Shown in pieces: positions 1 to 9,900 of a stretch of DNA of 64,000 bases. Source of the stretch: Pilasporangium apinafurcum (lineage: Eukaryota; Oomycota; Peronosporomycetes; Pythiales; Pythiaceae); assembly GCA_001600495.1 (NCBI GenBank), contig BCKE01000003.1, forward strand, positions 969,741 through 1,033,740, in the 5' to 3' direction. The stretch's first letter is position 1, and each line of letters opens with the position of its first letter. The position numbers and the translations under genes were made by a program. The notes below the pieces were generated by a model that saw only the letters and a program-made list of their open reading frames with translations, ran no database searches and was not told the origin of the DNA.

Positions 1-958
1 CACCAAGGATGTGTACAATATTCAGATCCAGCACCCACGTGTCCCACTATCCTGGTTCGACGCTGTGATTGCACCTCGTCACGATCTACTCATCAGTTCA
101 AGTAAGTTGCCTTCCTGGTGGCGGAACTTTTCTAATCGTCCACGACAATTGCTGGTCACATCGGGTACGGTCTGTGACATCCATGATGGGCTTCTGACCC
201 AACAGAAACACGAATGGCAACACAAACTAGCACCGTTCCTCAAGCGGCAAGTGCGTGTGGTGTGGCTCATCGGCGGTCCGTGTCGTGGATTTGCCTTCTC
301 TGACCAACAAGCCGACGCTATGGTCACACAATTCGTGCAGGTATTGACTGACGCATTGCAAACAGAGAAGCCAGCGGTGCTGGTGACATTTTCACGACGT
401 ACACCTCCACAGGTAAACAATAATGTACACACAGGTCCTGTAGAAGTAAACAGTCTTTGTTCAGCATCTGTTCTTGGGTACGTAGGTGCGAGCGCGCATT
501 CAGCGTCATCTGAAGCAGTGTTTTGCAGTATCGCAGTTGTATATCTGGGATGGCAAAGGCGACAATCCGTATTATGCATTTTTAGGACATGCCACGCTGA
601 TTGTGACGACACCCGACTCAATTTCCATGACAACCGAAGCCATTGCGTCGCATAAGCCAGTATTTACCGTCAGCACTGATCAGTGCAAGGTACTGAAGAG
701 GTTTCTTCCATATTATCTGCTCTTCATGATCCCGAGCTAATGTATGAGAATGTCAAATGCGAATAACAGGGTAAGTTCCAGCGCTTCCACCACTATCTCC
801 TAGACAACGGCTACACTCTTCCATTTACACAAGATGCCATCTCAAAAAATGTCGTGTCTAAAACCAATGGATCTACAGCCGCCGCTGCATTAGAGACGGA
901 ACTCAATGTTATCGTTGAGACCATCGCGCAGGATATTCTTGCAAAAATCGCATCATGA
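1..958 (+). CDS. ELM1-family mitochondrial fission protein, 5'-truncated
   Basis: This is the 3' part of a gene whose start lies outside the window; the frame is open from base 2. Exons read as 2-412, 486-689 and 770-958, with GT-AG introns 413-485 and 690-769, both phase 0. The product matches the ELM1/DUF1022 family. It has an early QHPRVPLSWFD segment with an APRHD motif, then GKGDNPYYAFLGHA followed by an ADSVSMVSEA-like stretch (here TPDSISMTTEA), and a C-terminal KFQRFHHYLLDNGYT segment typical of the family end. In plants ELM1 recruits the fission dynamin to mitochondria; bacterial members also exist, so the role here is inferred. The spliced frame ends in TGA at 956-958. The family call is fairly secure; the molecular function is not shown by sequence. 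Confidence 0.8.
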
Positions 959-1000
959 GATGCTTTTGAAAACCTGTTTTGATAAAGTAGCCAAGCGTAT

Positions 1001-1184
1001 TACATATCATACCCACCCGGGTCTAAATATGGGTTGAACCTGGACAAGCCCTACAAAGTACGTTTTTCTTTGCTGTGTGTGTGTGGGAACATGAACTTCT
1101 GCTAGGTGCAGTTTTTCATTGCTTACACAGTTTATCCGGAGATTGTGTGTAGTTTCAACCAGTCAAAAGGTAATTTTAATAAAA
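1001..1184 (+). repeat. Interspersed repeat, copy 1
   Basis: Diverged copy of a roughly 185 bp sequence that recurs at 4801-4986 in the same orientation. The best conserved core is a 17 bp identical block at 1093-1109 (second copy 4885-4901). Weaker matches lie on both sides: an ACAT.TCA.ACCCA stretch, an AAAGTACG block, and an AGGTA..TTTA.TAAAA tail. It lies in the 641 bp between the ELM1 gene and the Nup85-like gene, where I see no other gene. The element type is unknown. Confidence 0.5.
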
Positions 1185-1599
1185 TGTGCGCTTTCATTCC
1201 AGTCACACACATGAAAATCTTGGCTATTTAGATAGGGTACTGATAATAATTGCTTGTGTTTATGGACCAGTGAGGACCCTACCCAGACCCATCACACATC
1301 TCATGAGATCATATGCATTGGCAAAGTACGAGTAACTCAGAGAGGACCTCTTGTTTTTTCTTTGGGTCCGATTTGATTACTTAAGACTAGACAATCGTGG
1401 AGTTGGCTGATTCGGGAAAACAGGGTGGAGCTGTTTTAAAAACAACCCAATTTGATTATTTTAGCGCAACCCAACTGCTTTTCATATCTTTTTATTTGCA
1501 AGAGCGCCTTTGCGACTGATCCAGTTGTTTTAGGGACAAGCGGAACACAGACTTGGTGACACACTTAACAACGCAAAGGGAAACAAACCAACCAACCAC

Positions 1600-3909
1600 A
1601 TGGCGAGTGCAATGGCGGCGGGAAGTGCGTTTGAGATCCTACGCTCGACGAAACAGCTTCCAGTCGAAGAAAGGGTATCATCTTCATCGACTTCTTTATT
1701 TGGGAAGAAAACAACACCCTCGACTTTTTCTTCCTCTGCTTCCGCATGGGGGAAAGGCGAGAAAAAATGGCGCAAGTTTGACGAAGCGAATTTAAATTTG
1801 AATGACAATACGAATATCGATGACGACAAAGATACGATGCCAAGGGAGCTCCGTACATTAGTGGCGGCATCTTTTGATGTGTTCATGCGTCTCGCGCGGG
1901 TGAGTGAAGGCGGCCGCGAGCTTGGCGCGTTTGAGATCGTTTCGGCCAGTCGTGAGTACCGAGAGGCGTTGAAAACTTGTATTTTCGCGATTGAAGACTT
2001 ATTGGAACAGCAGCAACAGAACGATGAACAAATGGATGGGAGTAATGCGATACCCAACCAAGAAGGAGAAGAAGACGAAGAATTTGTGGATCTACTGAAG
2101 GTGTCACTCGCGATTTGGCATTTATGTGAGTTGTTTTTCCTGCAACGTCGCGCTCGAGATGACAAGTGGATTGCCTACGACCTCGCGCGATGGCTACAGG
2201 AACATTACGCGAGCGCACAAATGGAGCAGCTCGAGGTGACAAGTCTTCGACTAAAGCACTCAGCGAACGCCGAACATGATCCGGAATTCTGGCCGACTGT
2301 GCATTCGTTGGTCATGATGGGGTGTGGACCCAGTGCATGGAGCCTGTTAGCTAAGCATTCTGGATATAAGTCACTATTTGCAAGGGAAATGTCGTCACTC
2401 ACAGGTGCATCCACTCGTGCCTCCTTTCAATCTATTCAGCGGCTCCTTCACAGTATGCCAGGCAAGTCCAACCAACTGTGGATGTCTCAGGCACTGCACG
2501 ATCCCGATGGGAAGATGCTGGATACACATGATGCTGTGCCTGTTGAATGGAAGAACTGGCACGATGCCTGCCAACACTTGCTCAACACGGACAGTTTTAT
2601 CAAATCAAATGGCAATTTTATTACATTGCTCAAGATCATGACTGCACAGGAAGATGTACTCAAGAACCATGCGCATTCATGGTACGAGCTGATGATGGCT
2701 CGCCTATTTCTGGAAGAACCGAAGAAAGTTGCTCATCGATTGGAGTTCCTCATGGCGAACTGTTACCGCATCTACCACGCCGATGAAAGCACCATGGGCA
2801 ATTTCGATTGCATCATCCTAGCAATACTGCAGCGTGATATTCAAAGTGCTCTGCAAGACATCAACGGACTGGGCTTTGCGTGGATGGCAGCCCATCTTGC
2901 TGATCTTCTAGAGAAAAGCAGTGTGATCTCAATTGACACGCTGGACGGTATTGACTGTTCGTTGCGTGAGTTTTGCTTGTTGCAGTACGCGATAGACATA
3001 GGAAGTACTAGCGGGATGTGGCAATTTGCTTTAGGGTATTTTGAGAACTGCCGGCTGTTTGGATCTATTGCAATTCGGTCGATACTGAACCGAGAATCTG
3101 TTAGAACGGATTACAAGGCGAATCGCTTGCTGTCATACTGTCAAGGTAAAACAGGACTGAGCCAAGTGCAGCGAAATATTGCGATTCGAAGAGCGCTTGT
3201 TTGCAAGCAAAATAAATCATTTGGTGCTGCGATACAGTGGATGCTTCGCGGCAATCAACTGGATGAAGTGGATATACTTTGCGATGACATTTTAGACGAG
3301 TGCAACTTAACAGATTCGCTATCGCCTCTTCACGATGCTGTGGAGTTCTTGGAAGGATATCCAGAAATGGCGCGCACACAACGATTACTATGGCTTGTGC
3401 GTTACCGAGAATTCTACCTTGTATTAGATGACCGCGAAACACTCAAAGATCAAATGAATGAGATGGACGAAAGTGACCCAGATCGAGCCATCCTGGAAAG
3501 CAAGTTTCGATTCGTATCGAAAGAAGCCACCAAGCGAATCCACTTCTTAATGAGCTCGGCTGTAGCACCGAAGATGATGCGCACGGAGCTGCTTCAAGTT
3601 GCTGAACAGTTATTGAAGACTTCTCCGACCGTGTTCGATACTCAGCATTTGTATTCGCTGATGGCATATATTCATCAATTGGATCGGTCCTTTGACCGTC
3701 ATGAGTTCTACGCGAGTGTGGCCAATCAGAAACTGAAAGGGCGAGTCGAAAAGTTGGTGGCAAGAAATTTGTCTGATGCAATTCTTATAGAAGGAGGGTG
3801 CTCTGTGTCTGTGACATCTGCTTCCATTGCGAATCATCCAATGCACTCGCGTCCTGCTGCCCCACAGTTTCTGATCGCTAATTCATCCTTCATGCCGATG
3901 AAGGAGTAA
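1600..3909 (+). CDS. Nup85-like nucleoporin (Y-complex scaffold)
   Basis: Intronless, 769 residues. Nup85 is a scaffold subunit of the Nup107-160 Y complex of the nuclear pore. What can be seen is an all-helical protein without low-complexity FG repeats. It has a disordered, Ser-rich first 80 residues and then an alpha-solenoid containing IWHLCELFFLQR and EFWPTVHSLVMMGCGPSAW. The second piece corresponds to the W..V..L...G....A pattern that Nup85/ACE1-type proteins carry where one helix pair enters the next. Length fits the family (about 650-750). The ATG at 1600 is the first in the open frame and follows an A-rich leader. A second nucleoporin lies 3 kb downstream on the same strand. The identification rests on remembered family patterns, so another ACE1-solenoid protein is possible but less likely. 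Confidence 0.7.
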   Translation: MASAMAAGSAFEILRSTKQLPVEERVSSSSTSLFGKKTTPSTFSSSASAWGKGEKKWRKFDEANLNLNDNTNIDDDKDTMPRELRTLVAASFDVFMRLARVSEGGRELGAFEIVSASREYREALKTCIFAIEDLLEQQQQNDEQMDGSNAIPNQEGEEDEEFVDLLKVSLAIWHLCELFFLQRRARDDKWIAYDLARWLQEHYASAQMEQLEVTSLRLKHSANAEHDPEFWPTVHSLVMMGCGPSAWSLLAKHSGYKSLFAREMSSLTGASTRASFQSIQRLLHSMPGKSNQLWMSQALHDPDGKMLDTHDAVPVEWKNWHDACQHLLNTDSFIKSNGNFITLLKIMTAQEDVLKNHAHSWYELMMARLFLEEPKKVAHRLEFLMANCYRIYHADESTMGNFDCIILAILQRDIQSALQDINGLGFAWMAAHLADLLEKSSVISIDTLDGIDCSLREFCLLQYAIDIGSTSGMWQFALGYFENCRLFGSIAIRSILNRESVRTDYKANRLLSYCQGKTGLSQVQRNIAIRRALVCKQNKSFGAAIQWMLRGNQLDEVDILCDDILDECNLTDSLSPLHDAVEFLEGYPEMARTQRLLWLVRYREFYLVLDDRETLKDQMNEMDESDPDRAILESKFRFVSKEATKRIHFLMSSAVAPKMMRTELLQVAEQLLKTSPTVFDTQHLYSLMAYIHQLDRSFDRHEFYASVANQKLKGRVEKLVARNLSDAILIEGGCSVSVTSASIANHPMHSRPAAPQFLIANSSFMPMKE

Positions 3910-3949
3910 GATCTGAACTTGAAACTCGTTGAGAGTTGATGGGGCGCGA

Positions 3950-4214
3950 TTAATTTTCTTCAGAAACACGTACGATATCACCGATAACGCGGTAAACCGC
4001 TTGTTGTGCTGTTGGCATTGCACCAGCCGATAACCTTCGCACCATTGGATTGCCGTGTCCTACGAAAGCAGAAACTGGCCCTGATGAGGACAGCACCAAT
4101 CCAACACGTAAGGATTCTCCAAATATATTGTATTGTGAACTTACCAACTGTTACTACGTTCATACTTATGGACTTGCTAGAGATACAAAAGAACAAGTCG
4201 GCATTATTTAGAAG
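3950..4214 (-). CDS. Unidentified minus-strand gene fragment (two 3' exons)
   Basis: Two blocks join in frame on the minus strand: 4214-4145 (70 nt) and 4080-3950 (131 nt, ending in TAA). They are separated by a 64 bp intron at 4144-4081 with a strong GTAAGT donor and CAG acceptor. The joined tail includes VSAFVGHGNPMVRRLSAGAM and ends in VIGDIVRVSEEN. A further upstream exon of about 30 nt (near 4318-4289) can be joined in phase, but no convincing start was found. I do not recognise the family. The plus strand also shows short open stretches nearby (for example 4421-4557), so the strand is not settled. It may be a small gene with several tiny exons or a decaying copy. Confidence 0.3.
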
Positions 4215-4559
4215 CTACAATGTAGAAGGCTCATTATTACGGAGGGCACCGAGAATGTCACTACTTTCGAAACCACTTTGCACCTGAAGGATAATAATGT
4301 TCGAGATCCTTAGCTATGAAGTAAGGATCGAACTATTTACTAGCCACCTTATAATAAGGCGCTAATAAACACGTTTTCTTTTGTTGTACTTCTATGTTCT
4401 CTCTCCCTCTCTACAAAAAGGTGGAGGTCTTGATTGACCTCGCAATTGGCAAGCAAGAAGTAGAAGGATGTTCTTGGACGCATTATCGTCGCGGTTCACA
4501 GCCACAGTATGACCATGACGTTCCAGAAGTTTCTCAGATTATGATTGGACAAAACTAGT

Positions 4560-5564
4560 ATTATAAAGTTTTGATAGGCTGAAATACGGGGAGCTTTGTA
4601 GAACGTTGGTGGGTGTAGATGACGACTTGATGGGGAAATGAAAAGTAAATCAGATTGAGAACTTAGTTCGCTAACACTGCATCTAAGACTCTTTGGATCC
4701 ATGCCTATCTTTTTCTTCAACTGGTTTGATATTTCTTCCTATACTGGTGTATAATCTGCAACCGTATTCGTATCTGACTATTTTCTGTAATGGGTCTCCA
4801 TTACATGTCAGACCCATAGGGTCTGAAAACTGGATAAACCCGAATGGGTTTGATAAAGTACGATTTCTTACTGTGTAGGGATGCGAACTTCTGCTAGGTG
4901 CGGTAGTTCAGTGTTTACGGTTATGTTCGAATTGGACACTCGAACATCAGTCATTCATTTCACTTTCTAGGTAGCTTTATTAAAACAATAATTCAGCTCC
5001 TAATTTTCCTTTTTCCTCTTAATTGACGACGTCCGTCGCCAATCAATTGTGCTTCTTCACTGCACAACAGTGTAAGCCAGCAAAAGGGTTACTCTTTTAC
5101 AACCGAGATGACAATACATTCAAAAATATCCTTCTACTTCTCCAGTATCAGCATCAGGGTTTACCACGGCCACAAGTGTTTTACAGAGACAGAAGAAGAA
5201 CATAGAAAGAATAACAAGTGTCCACGAGTGCCCACAGGGAGACTCGTTCCTTCTTTAGGATAGCCATACGCTATGGCATTAGAATAAAGCCCGAAAGCAA
5301 ATGTGAAGGAACATCTTAGGAATTTTTAGGGTGACATTTTCGGTGCCTTTGGTAATAAGTGATATGATACGGGAAAATTCACCACAAAAGTGACTTGTTG
5401 AAATCATCACTCTAACTCACATCTCAGTCAACACATGTAGCATGATTCTCCTTTTTTCACACCGGTGCTATTTTAATATTTTCGCAGCTTCATATCGATG
5501 AATCTAAAGTCGTGGAGATCTCTAACAGTCGATTACTCTAAGCACACGTCAGTAAAACCAGATA
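4560..5564. other. Intergenic region without a recognised gene
   Basis: About 1 kb of AT-rich DNA between the unresolved fragment at 3950-4214 and RABL2. It holds the second copy of the interspersed repeat (4801-4986). Frames are short and none shows a family signature. The 3' end of RABL2 transcripts should fall in the last few hundred bases. Confidence 0.5.
4801..4986 (+). repeat. Interspersed repeat, copy 2
   Basis: Second, diverged copy of the sequence at 1001-1184, same orientation. It shares the identical 17 bp core at 4885-4901 and looser similarity on both sides. No terminal inverted repeats or target duplications were evident, so the class cannot be given. Confidence 0.5.
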
Positions 5565-6671
5565 TCAGGACAGCCAACTTCCTGGAATATTCACCAGCAA
5601 CGCAGGGACGAGGCAGTGTTGCAAGAACGTACTTGATTCGCCGAGCAATTCCAGCACATCTGCCATGAAATCCCCTCCTTCTTTCTTGAATTTGATCGCT
5701 GCAGCGACCGCGTCATTGAATACTTTGACAACGTTTGTGCCATCTGCTGCAGACACAAAATTAAACTCCAGATTATGCGTCTCTGCGAACTTGAATTTCT
5801 TGTTGGTGACCTATCAATCCCAGCAATAAACACATGTGAGATACTTCAAGCACTTCAGATAGGATCAATAAAGCAATGCCTTATACGTTCATATCCACGT
5901 CGATTTTGTTGGCGACTAAGAAACATGGAATGTTTTCACAATATTCGCGGAGCTCTTTATACCAATTGGCCAAGTTTTGGTAAGTAACCTTACGGGTGAC
6001 GTCGAAGACCTTTTAACCAAGACACAAAAAAAGTCGTTTAAAGCAAAGACATTGTAGTAATTACATAAGTATATGAACTCATCGCTTGCTTACCAGTATG
6101 CACGCAGTCGCGCCATAGTAATATGACGGATGCATGCTCGAAAATCGCTCTTGACCTGCTGTATCCCAGAAATCTATACACACAAATAGCACAAAACCAG
6201 ACAATATACAAAGTATCGACGATAATGGGCGCAGCTTCTATTCGTTGCGTACCGACTTTGACGATCTTCTTGCCGCCATCACCATCCGCGACCTCCACTT
6301 CTTTCCGAAACATCGTCAGTGCAAACGTAGACAACTGCACCAATCCCAACATTCATATAAACAAGTTACTTGGAGTATAACCTATAGATTCACCCCAGTG
6401 CAGCATTATCATGCCATTTGAATATTTTTCTACCTGTCGAGGCTGAAACTCGTTCATCATGTAGCGCTCCACCAACTTGGATTTTCCCACGGCTGAATCA
6501 CCCAACAGAATGATCTAAAACGTATGATAAAGTATCCATCAGCAAAATTACATTTCACTATTGATCGTGCTTCCATATACATCGGCTGAGACACTCGTTT
6601 ACTTTGACATCAGGTTCGCCCAAACTGTCCTCTGCATACAGCTCATCTATATTCGTCTTCGCATCGGCCAT
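5565..6671 (-). CDS. RABL2: RABL2-type ciliary small GTPase
   Basis: Six exons on the minus strand: 6671-6603, 6514-6434, 6334-6253, 6173-6094, 6009-5887 and 5810-5565. All introns are GT-AG, and the joined frame gives about 227 residues. GTPase motifs are complete: GDSAVGKS (P-loop), DTAGQE (switch II), NKID and SAADGT. RABL2-specific sequence includes VKIILLGDSAVGKSKLVER, LSTFALTMFRKEVEV and a VFDVTRKVTYQNL..WYKELRE segment. RABL2 controls entry of intraflagellar transport trains into cilia, which suits a zoosporic organism and the other ciliary genes here. The third intron was placed at GTACGC (6252) because only that joins KIVKV to DFWDTAGQE. The last few residues after the GGDFMADVLELLGE stretch are uncertain, since a GTACGT at about 5630 could be a further donor. 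Start ATG at 6671; the next gene begins 237 bp away on the other strand. Confidence 0.88.
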
Positions 6672-6907
6672 CGCGACCAAAAGAAATAGCGCGATCTTCA
6701 AGCGTCGCAATCAAAATATCCATAAATCGATATATGTAATAATTTATATAAATTTTGACGTCCTGAACCGGGCCGGTCCCGATTCCTTTTTTAACCGTAG
6801 CTTAATACTTTTTTGTCATCGCGTTTGTTGTTTCCCGCTTCGTGCCCATCGATCGATCCTCCAAGGAAAATTGCACTTGTGAGTGCGGGCAACCAGACAG
6901 AAGGAAG

Positions 6908-9900
6908 ATGGAGAAGGAAACGGAGCATGTGCGCATGCTGGACGCTGGCCGACTCGTCGTCCAACAGGCATCTACTGAGAGTTTCCAGAACGTAAAAACT
7001 ACGAGACGTCAGCTCCTGCAGCATGGGAACACGTACGGGTTCAACTTTGTCGGAACGGACACAGGTGAGTGGAGTGAATTATTATTGCGTGCGGATGATA
7101 GGAATACTAATGTGTGGTGATATGATTGTACAGGATTTGTGATGATTGCGAACGATGGATTGGAGGCTGCGTGTGCAGATTACGTGAAACAGCGCCAAAT
7201 TGCGATGGATCATGGACAAAAACTCACGTCGGATGAGATCAAACAGGTCAAACCATACAAAGAGGTTCAATTACCGTCTTCTGCGTATTTGCTTTCGCTG
7301 TCTCCCGATGAATTGCATCTTGCTGTTTCGTATGGGACGTCGGTGGCGTTGTTTGAAGTGGCAGAAATTTACCGCTCGGTATGTACGATTGAACCATTCT
7401 TGGGTTGAATTATTGGTGTGTGCAATGGCAAGATCTTACTGAACCAAAATCGCTTCATCCCAGAAATCTCCTGCTGCTTATTTCACATTTCCAAATTTGA
7501 CAGTTGAAGACATTTCTTGGTGCCCAGGCGCAACTAGCGAGAGCTTCGCAGTGGTGACGTGGGACAAAAACATTGTTGTGTGTACACTAGAAGGAACACA
7601 ACGCGCCGTCAATACCACGAAGGCAGCATCAGCAGGTGTGTTACCCAAATCTTTGATGTATCAATTTCTTATTTGCTTAAAATGTATCATATCGCGATGA
7701 TAGTTTGCTGGAGTCCATCGGGCGAAGCGTTTGCCATTGGTAATGTGGGTGCAACGGTTGACATATTTAAAAGCGTGTCACTGGAGTACCAGCGAACAAT
7801 TGATCGCCCCGAATGCTGCACAGAAGGGGAACCGTTCGAAGGTACGATAATACCATTTTCTCTCGTTTTAAAGTATCATCATCGTTGATGTTGGTTTGGC
7901 TTTCTGTTGGATTCTCGCAGCCCATCATATCAATTGGGCAGAAGAAGATGTGATACTCGTCGGTTATCAGAAATACGATGCAGAGATGGAGGAAACGACA
8001 GCGATGGCATGCTTATACGAACAGGGGAACTGTGTCGAGCTGGATGAGATTGTCGCGTTCTGTGATGTTGAAGGCAGGCGACACCAATACTTTTCTGTGT
8101 ACTTGACAGACTGGTAAGTCGAACAGAGTAGTTTTTTGCCTATTAAAAATGTCGATAGGAACATATTCATGTGGCTGTTATGTGTCTAGGCGAATGTTCT
8201 TCATCGGTTGTTCACTGAGTGCGGACATTGAACTACTAGTTTCAGACCCTGACTGTGGAGAATGGGAGTTATGGAAGCCGTCAGAGAAATACCAGGCTCG
8301 GTTACCGATGAACGATCAAGACGAAGACTCGTTTCCGATTGGGTTGGCTCTCAATTTGAACTCGGATATCACAGTCCAAGTCGATGACGCTACGTTTCCG
8401 CCCGCACCAATTGTGTATTGTACGACTTCAGAAGGATTACTGGTGTCTTTCGCATTCATTGATACGACCGTAATGGAAGAACTGGACTTTGTGAAAAAAC
8501 CGATAGGATTTGACGCAAGTATCCAACGTAGTGTCCCAGCCGCTACCAAGTTACCAACAAGTGAAGGGCGCACGACAACGAGTGATGTTGACAACATCCC
8601 CGCTGAAGAAGGCTCAGACGATTCAGACGATTCAGATGTGGAAGAAGAGGAACGTCAAAATGCCATTGATGCCTTTGATACCGTAGATATAGAAAAGGCC
8701 GGTGTAGTGGCTGTGAGCAAATTTGAAGAACTGATGGAAGCGTTGGGAACAACGTATTGTGAAGATGATCATGCTAAGTTTGCTAAAAAGCTGGCAAATG
8801 ATGCTGGATCGATTGCAAAAGACGATTTTGTGCAGTGGTATGTTCAATGGGTTTTCCAAGATGACGAATCCGACGAAGAACACGATGTTGCATCATCAAC
8901 TCAGGCAAATGAATCTGCGTCTGTGACAAAGACAAATGTTCTTGACAAGTTTTTAATGAAAGAAGGCGCTTGGCGTTGTGAACAGTGTATGGTTCAGAAT
9001 CCGGATTTGAACGCTCCAAAGTGCGTTTCATGTGAGAGTAGAAATCCAAATTTCAAGGGAATGATACCGATGACGCCACCTCCTGTGGCGAAAATCAGCA
9101 CATCTGGTTTCAGTTTTGGATTCAGTGGCGTTACTCCAACAACGACTTCGTCAACTTCAGAGAAACCGTCGTTCAACTTCGGGTTTGCCCCCAAAGCAGA
9201 TGAAGGTGCTAAAGCTCCATCGACATCGGGAGGTTTTCAGTTTAATCCAAGTTCAACGGCAAAATCGGCAACCGATACATCTTCGTTTGGCTTTCAGTTC
9301 AACCCAGCACCAACATCAGATGCTACATCTACTGGCTTTCACTTCAGTGGAAAGCCGGCAGGTCAATCTTCATCTACAGGATTTCAATTTAAGCCAACAA
9401 CTTCCACGATGGCAGCGACGGAAGAACTAAAATCTGATACTAAGCCAATATCATCCGAAACCTCGGACAAGATGGCGTACGGTAAAAATGATGAGAATGA
9501 ATTTGCAGAATCAAGTGGAGAAGAAAGTGATGAAGAAGCTGAACGAAGAGAAGAAGAGGAGAAAGCAACGAAGGTATTCCGCTCACTGTCAAAAGACGGT
9601 CAGGATTACATTGAGGTGGACCTGTTTCCGAAACTGTTCAAGTCTCTTGGATCGACGTACAGTGAAGAAGAACACACAAGCACCCTCCAGAAACTTGCCA
9701 AGGATGGGAAAATTTATGAAAAAGATTTTCTTGTTTGGTATCTGAATTGGCTGTTTGCAGATGAAGAATCAGAATCAGAAGACGAAGACAATGATGCACA
9801 ACCAGTTATGAAAAAGGAGCCTGTCATGAAGTCCGAAGCAGAGATCGCTGCGGCATTTGCCAAGTTCAAGCCGAAGGAAGGAGCGTGGAAATGTCAGACT

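Noticed and set aside
6173-6240. Apparent AT-AC type intron in RABL2
   Set aside because: Moving the donor to the GTACGC at 6252 gives a normal GT-AG intron and the expected KIVKVDFWDTAGQE join, so no unusual intron is needed.
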